A stretch of DNA of 64,000 nucleotides from Paenibacillus piri. GTDB taxonomy: Bacteria > Bacillota > Bacilli > Paenibacillales > NBRC-103111. This document shows, piece after piece, positions 1-7,770 of the stretch. Location of the stretch: assembly GCF_004354045.1 (NCBI RefSeq), contig NZ_SMRT01000013.1, positions 62,001 through 126,000 on the forward strand, given 5' to 3'. The notes below the pieces were generated by a model. That model searched no databases. It worked only from the letters and a program-made list of their open reading frames with translations, and was not told the origin of the DNA. Each line of letters begins with the position of its first letter. Position 1 is the stretch's first letter. A program made the position numbers and the translations under genes.

Positions 1-957
1 GAATTTAATAAGCGTGTCGCATTTATAGATTGTGATCCCCAGTGTAACTCTACTCAGCTAATTGCTGGTCAAGAATTAGCTATTGCGATATATGATGATG
101 AAACGGTATCAAGGAATACAACACTTCTAAAGGCAATAAGACCTTTAGAGGCTGGAGACCCAGAACCAGATATGAACATTCCGTTAATTCGAGCCCATGA
201 AAATAGATTTGGTGTCGATTTACTGCCAGGCCATCCTAGACTATCAGTCATAGAAGATAGATTGAGTACAGCTTGGGGTAATGTTACCGCGGGTAAAGTT
301 GAAGGATTCAGAATAAACAACTGGTTAAACAAAATATGCCAGGGTCAGTTTGCTGAATATGACTACGTGTTTATAGACGTTGGGCCGAGTTTAGGTTCAA
401 TTAACCGCTCAGTACTACTTGCTTCGGATTATTTCGTAGCACCCATGGGATGTGATATTTTTAGTTTAATTGGGATTAGAAATATTGGGAAGTGGCTTGA
501 AGAATGGACAAGGTTATATCAAATTGGTGTCAGGACGGCAAATGAATTAAATCCTGGAATTCTTGATGAATATCATATACTACAAGAACCTAAGACATCT
601 AACGCATTTATCGGATTTACGATTCAGCAGTACATAACTAAACAAGTTGCGGGTGTTAGACGTGCAACCGATGCATATGAAGAGATACTAGCAAGAATAC
701 CAACTGAAATAAGCGCAGAATTGGGGAATTTTTTTCCAGAAAACTTATCCATAGAAGCCGCAACGCTAGGAGATATACCATACATGTATAGTTTGGTCCC
801 TTTATCCCAAACGGCAGCCGCACCTATACATGCACTGAGGTCAGCAGATGGAATTAGAGGGTCTAGATACACACAGACGACCCAATACAAAGAAATAATA
901 ACAAGTGTAGCAGCAAAAATAAGAGATAATATAAGTTTGAGGAATCAAAATGATTAA
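1..957 (+). CDS. ParA-like (AAA_31-type) ATPase, 5'-truncated by window edge
   Basis: The frame is open from base 1, so the N-terminus with the P-loop lies outside the window. The visible part starts just before the Walker A' segment (FIDCDPQCNST) and contains a Walker B-like segment, DYVFIDVGPSLG, at about residues 121-132 of the visible frame. These are hallmarks of ParA/Soj/MinD-type deviant Walker ATPases. The C-terminal half, about 150 residues, is not a segment I recognise. It overlaps the SIR2-domain gene by 8 bp, implying translational coupling. No ParB-like gene or parS-like cluster is visible, so ordinary partitioning is not supported here. The gene is AT-rich compared with most of the window. 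Family call is firm; role is inferred from the partner. Confidence 0.85.
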   Translation, partial: EFNKRVAFIDCDPQCNSTQLIAGQELAIAIYDDETVSRNTTLLKAIRPLEAGDPEPDMNIPLIRAHENRFGVDLLPGHPRLSVIEDRLSTAWGNVTAGKVEGFRINNWLNKICQGQFAEYDYVFIDVGPSLGSINRSVLLASDYFVAPMGCDIFSLIGIRNIGKWLEEWTRLYQIGVRTANELNPGILDEYHILQEPKTSNAFIGFTIQQYITKQVAGVRRATDAYEEILARIPTEISAELGNFFPENLSIEAATLGDIPYMYSLVPLSQTAAAPIHALRSADGIRGSRYTQTTQYKEIITSVAAKIRDNISLRNQND

Positions 958-1813
958 TTTTCCAAGCACATTAATAGAGGAAATTTCCGCTCGAAGATGT
1001 ATTGTGTTTCTTGGATCCGGAGCATCAGCCTCAAGCGTTTCGGCTTTGGATGCAACTAGGCGTCCCCCTCAATGGGGTGAATTCTTAAGAAATGCGATAC
1101 CCTTAATTCATATTAAGAGTGACAGGGAGGAAGCACTAAGATTACTTGAAGAAAAATCCTTTTTGGAATGTGCACAAGTGATAGACCATTGTACAATATC
1201 CACGGAAATGAATGAATATGTTAGAAGAGAACTACTTCGCCCGAGATTTCAACCGTCACGACTACATGATATAATCCATCGTCTTGATCCAAAAATGGTT
1301 ATTACAACAAATTATGACCTTATCTATGATTTAAAGTGTCAGGATGGAGTACATCAAGGACTATATTCGATAAAATCATATAATGAAGACGGTATAATAA
1401 ATGATATTCGCTCTTCTCGACGATTAGTTATAAAAGCTCATGGCAGTGCTACAACCCCGGAAAAGATTATCTTGAGTAGAGAACAGTATTACAGAGCGAG
1501 AAGGGACTACCCTCATTTTTATCAGGTGCTTGACGCATTACTTATTACTAACACAGTATTATTCATCGGATATAGTCTACGTGATCCAGATATATTACTT
1601 ACCTTGGAGAACACTAGTATTTCTTTCAAAAGCCAAAATCCCCATTTCGCAATCATTGAAGAAGGGATGCACCCGGCAATTAAAAATTCTTTTGAAAAAA
1701 CGTATAATGTGAAGTTTTTAGAATATTCTAGAGGGCAACATGAAGTAATCATAAACTCTTTGGAGAATATATACCCTCAAGTAGAAAGTTATCGTGAGAC
1801 TGATACACTCTAG
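950..1813 (+). CDS. SIR2-like domain protein (predicted NAD-processing effector)
   Basis: A 287-residue protein with the full set of SIR2-like motifs: FLGSGAS at residues 20-26, TTNYD with the key Asn at 121, KAHGS with the predicted catalytic His at 164, and GYSLRDPD at 207-214. Proteins of this SIR2_2 class in bacteria are often NAD-degrading effectors of anti-phage systems; that is family knowledge, not shown here. No zinc-finger cysteines typical of deacetylase sirtuins are seen, and no second domain is visible. It starts inside the end of the ParA-like gene and is followed by a terminator, so the two form one unit. A defence role is inference. Confidence 0.85.
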   Translation: MINFPSTLIEEISARRCIVFLGSGASASSVSALDATRRPPQWGEFLRNAIPLIHIKSDREEALRLLEEKSFLECAQVIDHCTISTEMNEYVRRELLRPRFQPSRLHDIIHRLDPKMVITTNYDLIYDLKCQDGVHQGLYSIKSYNEDGIINDIRSSRRLVIKAHGSATTPEKIILSREQYYRARRDYPHFYQVLDALLITNTVLFIGYSLRDPDILLTLENTSISFKSQNPHFAIIEEGMHPAIKNSFEKTYNVKFLEYSRGQHEVIINSLENIYPQVESYRETDTL

Positions 1814-1814
1814 A

Positions 1815-1855
1815 AAAGAGTAGCTTCGCTAGTGGCGACTGCTACTCTTTGTTTT
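1815..1855 (+). terminator. Terminator after the SIR2-like gene
   Basis: Arms AAAGAGTAGC and GCTACTCTTT (10 bp) enclose a 16-nt loop and are followed by TTGTTTT. It starts just after the SIR2 stop codon. Confidence 0.75.
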
Positions 1856-1883
1856 AAAACTTGCCGTTACAGATAGTGCGGAG
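1856..1883 (+). repeat. Left end of an interspersed palindromic repeat
   Basis: Begins AAAACTTGCCGTTACAGA, matching the left half of the complete copies at 3236 and 4719. The right half is missing. It abuts the preceding terminator, as the complete copies do. Confidence 0.6.
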
Positions 1884-1888
1884 ATTTA

Positions 1889-1915
1889 TTAGCACTCAAT
1901 AAAAACGAGTGCTAA
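1889..1915 (+). promoter_or_regulatory. CIRCE operator (HrcA site), orphan
   Basis: TTAGCACTC, 9 nt, then GAGTGCTAA: a perfect match to the CIRCE inverted repeat bound by the heat-shock repressor HrcA. In Firmicutes it precedes dnaK, groESL and similar operons. Here no chaperone gene follows: the next gene is a zinc-binding protein at 2336, with a terminator-like hairpin in between. No convincing -35/-10 pair was seen directly upstream. Confidence 0.75.
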
Positions 1916-1970
1916 TAAGCGAGCGCGAGATCAAGGGGGAATTTGCACCTATTTTCGGGAAAAACAGACG

Positions 1971-2011
1971 AAAAAGAGCTAAAATCGCCTAATAGCGACT
2001 TTAGCCCTTTT
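1971..2011. terminator. Hairpin, possible bidirectional terminator
   Basis: Arms at 1972-1988 and 1995-2011 pair at 15 of 17 positions around a 6-nt loop. The two mismatches become G-U pairs in a minus-strand transcript, and that strand ends in TTTTT, so a leftward terminator is at least as likely as a rightward one. Confidence 0.5.
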
Positions 2012-2044
2012 GACTAACTAAATAGGAAAAATATACAATAAAGG

Positions 2045-2308
2045 TGGGACAGAGTTTTTCCAATTGTCCGCTCGGTAGCACTCAATGTGGGGACATTGAG
2101 TATTCTACTAAATGCTTGTCCGTTTCTTTTTTGCGATGAATTCATAGTATCAGATGCTAGATTACTAGACAAGAAGAAAATGATATTATGACAAAATGTT
2201 CACAAAGCGTTCGGCTTTTTGTTCCGAAATAGATGAGGCGGGTTTGTAGAGCGACAAAAAGCTAGGAGGTTAGTAGGCTTACATAAAGAGGAACTTCTTT
2301 CTGTCCCA
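2045..2308. repeat. 264-bp segment bounded by 9-bp inverted repeats, with internal hairpin
   Basis: The ends are TGGGACAGA and TCTGTCCCA, perfect inverted repeats. Inside, ACTCAATGT and ACATTGAGT (2080-2101) form a perfect 9-bp stem with a GGGG loop, extended by GTAG/CTAC. It holds no ORF with support. It could be a small non-autonomous mobile element (the ends resemble those of some insertion sequences) or a structured RNA closed by the terminal stem. I saw no clean target duplication and no reverse transcriptase gene nearby. Confidence 0.4.
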
Positions 2309-2335
2309 TAAAACAGGAGAGGTTGATTAAATCAT

Positions 2336-3193
2336 ATGCCAATTTCAATTTATGAAGCTTATTACAGAACCGATGATCATGAAGAAAAGGTGAATGTTGG
2401 TAACATTGAACAACACGCTAATTTCACTGATGTCAAGAACAATTTGTACTGTACGTATCCAGGTTGTACCGCAAGGCTATCATATGTACCAAGAGGAAAA
2501 GTGAGAGCTCACTTTAAAACGTGGCCCAAAGAAGATCATATTCAAGATTGCGTGGACTATTTTGAGAGGGTAGCGACAGCAAACAAACAAAAATCGGGTG
2601 TTACGTCTACTATGGCACTAAGTGAGAAACATATTAAAAATGTGCTTGATAACCTGAAGAAAAAGAGAAGAGAACAAGAGTCGGGAACAGACAAGCCGAA
2701 ATCCAGTAACAATAAAAAGCCTAGACCCACAGTGAATCCAAATTCTGGTGAAAATCCTACTCTTAACATTGTCCCCACAACAGGTCCAGATGCTGATTTG
2801 GCAAGCGGAGAGAATAATGTTAAGGAACCTCCTGTTAGAAATAGGTCGTTAGTTAATTTAACTGACGATGATGTGGGTTGGACTAGAAGTGCCGAGGGCT
2901 ATATTCATAATGTTGAAACAGATGATAAAAGAGCTATTTTAGAATTACGAGATGGAAATCATACCTTAAGAGTATACTTCGAGGAGTTCTTTTTTGATAA
3001 TGCGCCAGTTAACTTCAGAGGATATTTTGAACGTTTAAAAATTTTGGTGCAAAGAAATAAAGAATTTTTGTTTTCAGGTGTGGGCTTGATAGAGAAACGA
3101 AATGAGCACTATGGTATGTTAATTAGTCGTGGCAATGATTTTCGTATCAATTACCAATATATTGCTATCTTTCTCGATAATGCGTCAGCGTAA
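2336..3193 (+). CDS. CoiA-like zinc-binding hypothetical protein
   Basis: A 285-residue protein I cannot assign to a named gene. Residues about 38-75 carry a C-x4-C then H-F ... H-x4-C pattern (YCTYPGC ... AHFKTWPKEDH ... DC) that resembles the zinc-binding N-terminus of competence protein CoiA and other nuclease-associated proteins. A lysine-, proline- and asparagine-rich linker follows (about 105-175), then a compact C-terminal domain (about 180-285) with no motif I know. No nuclease catalytic motif is evident. The start has CAGGAGAGG upstream at a slightly long spacing (about 13 nt). The gene is AT-rich and lies in the same accessory patch as the ParA/SIR2 pair. Confidence 0.7.
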   Translation: MPISIYEAYYRTDDHEEKVNVGNIEQHANFTDVKNNLYCTYPGCTARLSYVPRGKVRAHFKTWPKEDHIQDCVDYFERVATANKQKSGVTSTMALSEKHIKNVLDNLKKKRREQESGTDKPKSSNNKKPRPTVNPNSGENPTLNIVPTTGPDADLASGENNVKEPPVRNRSLVNLTDDDVGWTRSAEGYIHNVETDDKRAILELRDGNHTLRVYFEEFFFDNAPVNFRGYFERLKILVQRNKEFLFSGVGLIEKRNEHYGMLISRGNDFRINYQYIAIFLDNASA

Positions 3194-3209
3194 GACAAGA
3201 TGATTTAGA

Positions 3210-3235
3210 GGAGCCGTCCTGTGCAGGACGGTTCC
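3210..3235 (+). terminator. Terminator-like hairpin after the CoiA-like gene
   Basis: GGAGCCGTCCT and AGGACGGTTCC pair around GTGC. There is no T-run: the palindromic repeat starts immediately after the stem and may have replaced it. Confidence 0.55.
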
Positions 3236-3291
3236 AAAACTGCCGTTATAGACAGCGTGGGGAACCGTACCATAAGTAGTGGCATGTTTTT
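3236..3291 (+). repeat. Complete copy of the 56-bp palindromic repeat
   Basis: Starts AAAACTGCCGTTATAGACAG and ends TAAGTAGTGGCATGTTTT, with the shared core GGGGAACCGTA between. It is nearly identical to 4719-4774 and in the same orientation; together they bracket the sigma/DGPF gene pair. Confidence 0.65.
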
Positions 3292-3318
3292 ATCCAGTGC
3301 ATAAAAGGAGGAATCTTC

Positions 3319-4239
3319 GTGACGAACACGGCTGTTCATCTCTCCGTCGATGCTATCTGGAGGAACGAGTCGGCTTGGATCATTGCAGGTCTAACACGGA
3401 TCGTGCGAGATGCAGGAATTGCCGAAGATCTTGCACAAGATGCGCTCCTTATCGCCCTCGAGCGCTGGCCGTTATTAGGCATCCCCGATAACCCGGGCGC
3501 ATGGCTGATGGCAACAGCCAAACGTCGGGCCATCGATTTGCTGCGCAGAAATAAGTTGAGAGATCGCAAATTATAAGAGCTTGGCTATGGGATACTCCGC
3601 GTCTTCCGGTGATGGGTGGCTACGGCCTCTACTATGTGAAGAGGCTCTGCGAATCGGTCGTATATTGGCGGAAATCGTACACGACGAGCCTGAGATCCAA
3701 GGACTTGTCGCGCTTATGGAAATCCAAGCGTCTAGGTTTAAAACGCGGGTCGACTCGGCCGGGCAGCCCATTCTGCTTATGGATCAAGACCGGGCGCTCT
3801 GGGACGATCTCCTTATTCGATTCAAGCGGCTATTGCTGCTTGTCACGCCCGGGCTCAAACCGCATCGGAGACGGATTGGGTACGGATATCCGCTCTTTAT
3901 GACGCACTCTCTCATATCGCGCCGACGCCCATCGTAGAGTTAGATCGCGCGGTTATCGTATTGCTGGCATTTGGACCAGCGACAGGACTCGAGATCGTCG
4001 ATACGTTGGTGTCGGAACCATCCTTGAAAAACTATCATTTATTACCAAGCGTCCGCGGAGATTTACTCATGAAATTAGGGCGACTCGACGATGCCTATTT
4101 GGAATTCAAACGCACCGCGGCGCTTGCGGTCAACGAACGCGAGAAAGAGTTTCTGTTGAAACGTGCCGGAGAATGTACTGAAGTTGGAAATTTTCTTTTA
4201 AAGGTATGTCGATTTAATTGTATATCATTCGTTGATTAA
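3319..4239 (+). pseudogene. Decayed ECF42-type RNA polymerase sigma factor
   Basis: Three fragments of one gene are recognisable. Frame 1 from GTG 3319 (preceded by AAAAGGAGG) encodes sigma region 2 (IVRDAGIAEDLAQDALLIAL, then ending RRNKLRDRKL). Frame 2 from about 3585 encodes GYSASSGD through DQDRALWDDLLI, the conserved C-terminal extension. Frame 1 resumes at about 3822 (IQAAIAACHARA, then YHLLPSVRGDLLMKLGR). Against the usual family layout, roughly 300 nt covering the rest of region 2 and region 4 are missing near 3570-3585. A second, shorter deletion with a frameshift lies near 3815-3825. The promoter-recognition domain is therefore gone. The next gene is the DGPF protein typical of this sigma group. 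Confidence 0.85.
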
Positions 4240-4287
4240 ATAGAGGCAAAAAAAAGCTTCAATTTAACGTCAAAGGAGAAATAAACC

Positions 4288-4662
4288 ATGAAATTCCTGT
4301 GTCTGGGTTACTTGGAATCAGCGAAAATGGATGCTCGTCCCAAGGAAGAGATTGATGCCGTTATGCACGAATGTCGGCCTCACCTAGAGGAACTCTACAA
4401 GAGCGGCCAAGTGATTATCGATGCTGGTCTTGCCACCGAAACGAAATGTTTGCGACGGGCGAATGGGAAGGTCAAGGTTATGGACGGTCCTTTTATAGAA
4501 ACGAAGGAGATGATTGGCAGCGCTTTTCTCATAGAAGCAAAGGACATGGAGGAAGCAATTCGGATTGCCTCCTTACATCCGACCGTACAGGTGGGTGCGG
4601 GAGAGCAGTTTGGATGGGGGATTGAGATCCGTCCGATCCACTACTTCGATCGAAGGGACTAA
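4288..4662 (+). CDS. YCII-related DGPF-domain protein
   Basis: A 124-residue protein with the signature DGPFIETKE at about residues 68-76 and a ferredoxin-like YCII fold pattern (KFLCLGYLES at the start). ECF42 sigma factors are usually encoded beside such proteins, whose biochemical role is not established. This copy is intact, with AAAGGAGAAATAAACC upstream of the ATG, although its sigma partner just upstream is broken. It may therefore be a stranded partner expressed from another promoter, or about to decay. Confidence 0.85.
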   Translation: MKFLCLGYLESAKMDARPKEEIDAVMHECRPHLEELYKSGQVIIDAGLATETKCLRRANGKVKVMDGPFIETKEMIGSAFLIEAKDMEEAIRIASLHPTVQVGAGEQFGWGIEIRPIHYFDRRD

Positions 4663-4690
4663 AGGAGTCGTTTATTCGATACTTCAACGG

Positions 4691-4718
4691 AAGGCCACCC
4701 CGCTAAGGGATGGCCTTT
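4691..4718 (+). terminator. Terminator after the DGPF gene
   Basis: AAGGCCA and TGGCCTT enclose a 13-nt loop, followed by T. The palindromic repeat starts at once afterwards. Confidence 0.6.
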
Positions 4719-4774
4719 AAAACTTGCCGTTACAGACAGCGCGGGGAACCGTATCTTAAGTGACGGCAAGTTTT
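4719..4774 (+). repeat. Complete copy of the 56-bp palindromic repeat
   Basis: AAAACTTGCCGTTACAGACAG ... AAGTGACGGCAAGTTTT. The ends AAAACTTGCCGT and ACGGCAAGTTTT are inverted repeats. It is best used as the reference copy of the family. The following 4775-5082 holds no gene I can support. Confidence 0.7.
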
Positions 4775-5082
4775 ATTGGCGGTAATGAAGAATCCTACGT
4801 TTTTCCTTTAATCAAGTTATAGCGATATGGTTTCAATTCGTTGAAATGAAGGGTTTTGCCGCAACAGCGTCGTATATTTGTTGTATGTTTAAAGAGGTGT
4901 TTGTTAATACCAATTTATGTGAACACCATTTATCAGATCAACAAAATCGCCGGTCAAAATTCATGTTCTACATTCGGCCTAAATTTGTATCGTCAAAAGA
5001 AACAACTTGGAGAATGACTTAGTTTCTGGTGAAATGTGGATTCCTGTTGTTAGGAAACAAAGAGATAAGAGGAGAGATGGAA

Positions 5083-5547
5083 ATGTCCTATATCGTTGAT
5101 TTCAAAAATGTGTCTACGGTTGGTTTGGAGTCTTCACCTGTAGCAGAAGCGCTTGCTGGTTTACGTGCTAATGAAGCCCGTTACTTTATGAACAAATACA
5201 AGCATGAATTTACGGTTGTACCAGCTAGCGAAAGTCAGGATAGCCTTGATTACGTGAACCGAATTTTGAAAGAAGAACGTGATATTGAGTTTGCGGCCAA
5301 ACCTTTGGAAACGTCGCGTTTTCAAGTGGAAAATATCCAGTTTACCTATGTCTTTTATGAGGATGGTCTTGGGCTTAATGTCATGTATACGGTTGATGAC
5401 CCTAAGAAGCGGGCCGTTGGGTTTAAGCTTTCTGAGGGGATGGAGGTACCAAAGGAGTTAGAAGGAAAGTTTAAGTTTGCTAGGCAGAAATCTAAACTAG
5501 CGGGAACAATTCGGGGCTCATTTTTTGTAATTAAAGGACAATATTAA
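5083..5547 (+). CDS. Hypothetical protein, small soluble
   Basis: A 154-residue protein beginning MSYIVDFKNVST. I do not recognise the family. It has no signal peptide or membrane segment and is rich in charged residues, with alternating strand-like segments in the C-terminal half (FTYVFYEDGLGLNVMYTVDD). The start at 5083 is chosen because AAGAGGAGA lies 7-8 nt upstream; the upstream GTG and an ATG at 5077 have poorer spacing. It is monocistronic, with a terminator 55 bp downstream. Confidence 0.7.
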   Translation: MSYIVDFKNVSTVGLESSPVAEALAGLRANEARYFMNKYKHEFTVVPASESQDSLDYVNRILKEERDIEFAAKPLETSRFQVENIQFTYVFYEDGLGLNVMYTVDDPKKRAVGFKLSEGMEVPKELEGKFKFARQKSKLAGTIRGSFFVIKGQY

Positions 5548-5602
5548 AGAGTAAGGCCTGTTGAGTTATTTATTACTCGTTCCTTTTGAGTGTGAAGAAT
5601 GT

Positions 5603-5639
5603 AAGCCTCTATTCCGAGCGGCGGAATAAGAGGCTTTTT
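5603..5639 (+). terminator. Rho-independent terminator
   Basis: AAGCCTCT-ATTCCG and CGGAATA-AGAGGCTT stem followed by TTTTT. From here to the operator at 5888 I see no gene; a short open stretch at about 5650-5780 may be a remnant but is not identifiable. Confidence 0.8.
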
Positions 5640-5887
5640 CTGTATGTTTGCCCCACAAGCCAAGCGACTAACTGGCCGACAAGTCTGTAATCTAGCGAAT
5701 GAGCTGCACGACAAAATCAGGCTTGGATATCCTCGTCTGGGATTGTTATTTGATGCGACATTTACGAATTGACCGAACCCTTGCTCCCTCATGATCGGTA
5801 GTCCGGCAGCCCTTTTTCCGAAAAAATAACAGTACCGCTTCGTCCTGCTGTGCGATGGCCGGGACTTTTTCTTAGTTTATAGTTTTT

Positions 5888-5914
5888 TTAGATTTCGGTT
5901 AGAGTCGCTTTAGA
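5888..5914 (+). promoter_or_regulatory. Three TTAGA direct repeats, predicted OmpR-type operator/promoter
   Basis: TTAGA occurs at 5888, 5899 and 5910, exactly 11 bp apart, preceded by a T-tract. A nearly identical array lies at 10759-10785 before the other transcription unit of this module. One-turn spacing of short direct repeats is typical of OmpR/PhoB-class regulators, and the response regulator at 9968 is the obvious candidate (inference). Confidence 0.6.
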
Positions 5915-6029
5915 CATGGGGGCTAAGATGAATACATGAAGGCTACGGCGAGTCTGGCGCGGAGGTGAAGACGAAAAACATCACATGGGCCGAAAGCTTT
6001 CAGAAAATATGAAATTCAGGAGGACTATC

Positions 6030-6953
6030 ATGAGAAAAAAATGGTTGATCGCGGGAACAGGTTTCGGCATCGGTGCCGTTATGCTGGTTGTCGGGGGTTT
6101 ATCGGCAATGGCAAATACATCCGGATATGATGCGTACAAAACGGCAGCGAAAAATTTGAAGGCGGAGTCTAGCCTTACCGCCAATGCGGATTTGACGATC
6201 ACCGATAACGGGAAGAATGTACTGTCCGGTACGGCGAACGTTAAGCTGAATCATGCAGCAGGGATGGCGGGCAGCGTAGCGGCAGCTTTCAACGATGGAA
6301 CGAATACGCAGACGCTGAATGTGTTTTGCGAGGAGGGCAAAGTGATTTTCAAGAGCTCGGCTGATGACGTTTACCGGGTGATGGACCACAGCGGATCGGG
6401 CCCGCAGCATGAAGGTGACAAGCCGGGGATGCCCAAGGCGGCGGAGCAGGTCCTTGACCAGCTGATGGGAAATATGAAGGGACTTGCGACGGTAGAGAAC
6501 GGTCTGGACGGCGGCAAGGAAGCTTCTCTACATTTATCCGGAAGCCAGATTCCCGCAGTCGTGAATGCGCTCGGCAGTCTGGCCGTTTCGCCGAAGAATC
6601 ATGACGGGAGCGGCTGGCATCGCGGCGGCTGGAACGAAGACGGGAAAGACGGGAACCCCTTCTTCGCTGCTTCGGATCTGAAGGTGAACATGCCGAAGCT
6701 GGTTGACGACATCAAGGTGGAGGCCGTCAATCTGGACGCCAAGATTAATCCGGACAATGTTCTGGTAGGGCAAACGGCGGAAATCAACGTTACCGGCAAG
6801 GATAGTTCTGGCAATAGCCATGCGGTCGCCATCCGGCTCCACGTCGATTTCTCCGGGTTTAACCAAACTTCACCGGATCGAATCGACTTGACGGGAAAAC
6901 AAACCGTTCCAATTCAGAATCAATGGTCGAACCGCGGCGGCTGGCATCATTAA
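6030..6953 (+). CDS. Secreted or membrane-anchored protein of unknown function
   Basis: A 307-residue protein with a signal peptide or anchor (MRKKWLIAG ... AVMLVVGGLSAMAN). The mature part has two beta-rich segments separated by a Gly/His/Trp-rich linker (SGWHRGGWNEDG at about residue 200) and ends in NRGGWHH. CAGGAGGA just upstream supports ATG 6030. It is the first gene of an operon with an ABC exporter and a two-component system, so an extracytoplasmic sensing or envelope role is likely. I do not recognise a named family. The histidine- and tryptophan-rich linker and tail could bind metal (inference). Confidence 0.7.
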   Translation: MRKKWLIAGTGFGIGAVMLVVGGLSAMANTSGYDAYKTAAKNLKAESSLTANADLTITDNGKNVLSGTANVKLNHAAGMAGSVAAAFNDGTNTQTLNVFCEEGKVIFKSSADDVYRVMDHSGSGPQHEGDKPGMPKAAEQVLDQLMGNMKGLATVENGLDGGKEASLHLSGSQIPAVVNALGSLAVSPKNHDGSGWHRGGWNEDGKDGNPFFAASDLKVNMPKLVDDIKVEAVNLDAKINPDNVLVGQTAEINVTGKDSSGNSHAVAIRLHVDFSGFNQTSPDRIDLTGKQTVPIQNQWSNRGGWHH

Positions 6954-6959
6954 TCGGCT

Positions 6960-6993
6960 GAGCAACCGGATCATCCAGCAGGTCCGGTTGCTC
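6960..6993 (+). other. Intercistronic hairpin
   Basis: GAGCAACCGGA and TCCGGTTGCTC pair perfectly over 11 bp around a 12-nt loop, with no T-run. Placed between the secreted protein and the ABC ATPase, it could stabilise the upstream message or attenuate read-through. Confidence 0.5.
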
Positions 6994-7032
6994 TCCCGCC
7001 ACAAAAAATCCCTTGGAAGGAGTGAATGGAAG

Positions 7033-7770
7033 TTGGGCAGCATATTGGAAGTGGAAGAAGTGACCAAATTATATGCAAACGGCCGTGGCGTCCGGAATAT
7101 CAGCTTCGAGGTTTGCAAGGGCGACATATTCGGGTTTATCGGCCCGAACGGTGCAGGAAAAACGACCATGCTGAAGATCATGATGGGATTGATACGGCCG
7201 GACCGAGGTAGCATCCGTATATTCGGACACAGCGTAAGCGATCGTTTTGAACAGGCGATGGCACAGGTCGGCTGCATGATCGAAACAGCGGATGCCTACG
7301 AGTATTTAAGCGCCTACGATAATCTCAAGCTGTCCGCCAGGTTTTACCGCGACCTGCCGAAGACAAGAATCAGTCAAGTCCTCGAACAAGTCAACCTGGC
7401 CGACTACAAAAAAGAACGGGTGGACGTCTATTCGCTCGGTATGAAGCAGCGTCTGGCACTCGCCTCGGCCTTGTTGTCAAAACCACAGGTGGTCATTTTG
7501 GATGAACCGACCAACGGCCTGGATGTGGAAGGAATGGTCGAATTCCGCAGGGTGATTCTGCAGCTGGCTCGTGAAGAGGGCATTACCTTCATAATCTCCA
7601 GTCATCTGATGCATGATTTAAGCATGGTAGCAAACCGCATAGGGATTATGAACAACGGACATTTAATACGCCTTGGAGCCGTCCATGAGCTGATAAATAA
7701 AGAAGTGACGCTCGAGGAGTATGTGGTTTCGCAAATCCAATTTTCACAAGAAGGTGAGTATCATGTATAG
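7033..7770 (+). CDS. ABC transporter ATP-binding protein
   Basis: A 245-residue ATPase with Walker A GPNGAGKTT, a signature region (VYSLGMKQRLALASAL) and Walker B VVILDEPTNGLD, followed by the H-loop SSH. The signature reads SLGMKQ, as is common in ABC-2-type exporters of the CcmA/BcrA/DrrA class. The TTG at 7033 is chosen because GGAAGGAG lies upstream. The stop overlaps the permease start. It probably powers export of a lipid-like compound, peptide or drug with the next gene. The substrate cannot be read from the sequence. Confidence 0.9.
   Translation: MGSILEVEEVTKLYANGRGVRNISFEVCKGDIFGFIGPNGAGKTTMLKIMMGLIRPDRGSIRIFGHSVSDRFEQAMAQVGCMIETADAYEYLSAYDNLKLSARFYRDLPKTRISQVLEQVNLADYKKERVDVYSLGMKQRLALASALLSKPQVVILDEPTNGLDVEGMVEFRRVILQLAREEGITFIISSHLMHDLSMVANRIGIMNNGHLIRLGAVHELINKEVTLEEYVVSQIQFSQEGEYHV

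Noticed and set aside
2045..2308. Retron-like non-coding RNA
   Set aside because: The terminal inverted repeats and internal stem recall msr-msd RNA, but no reverse transcriptase gene occurs in the vicinity.
4886..5023. 45-codon plus-strand frame
   Set aside because: No ribosome site and no recognisable motif; treated as intergenic.
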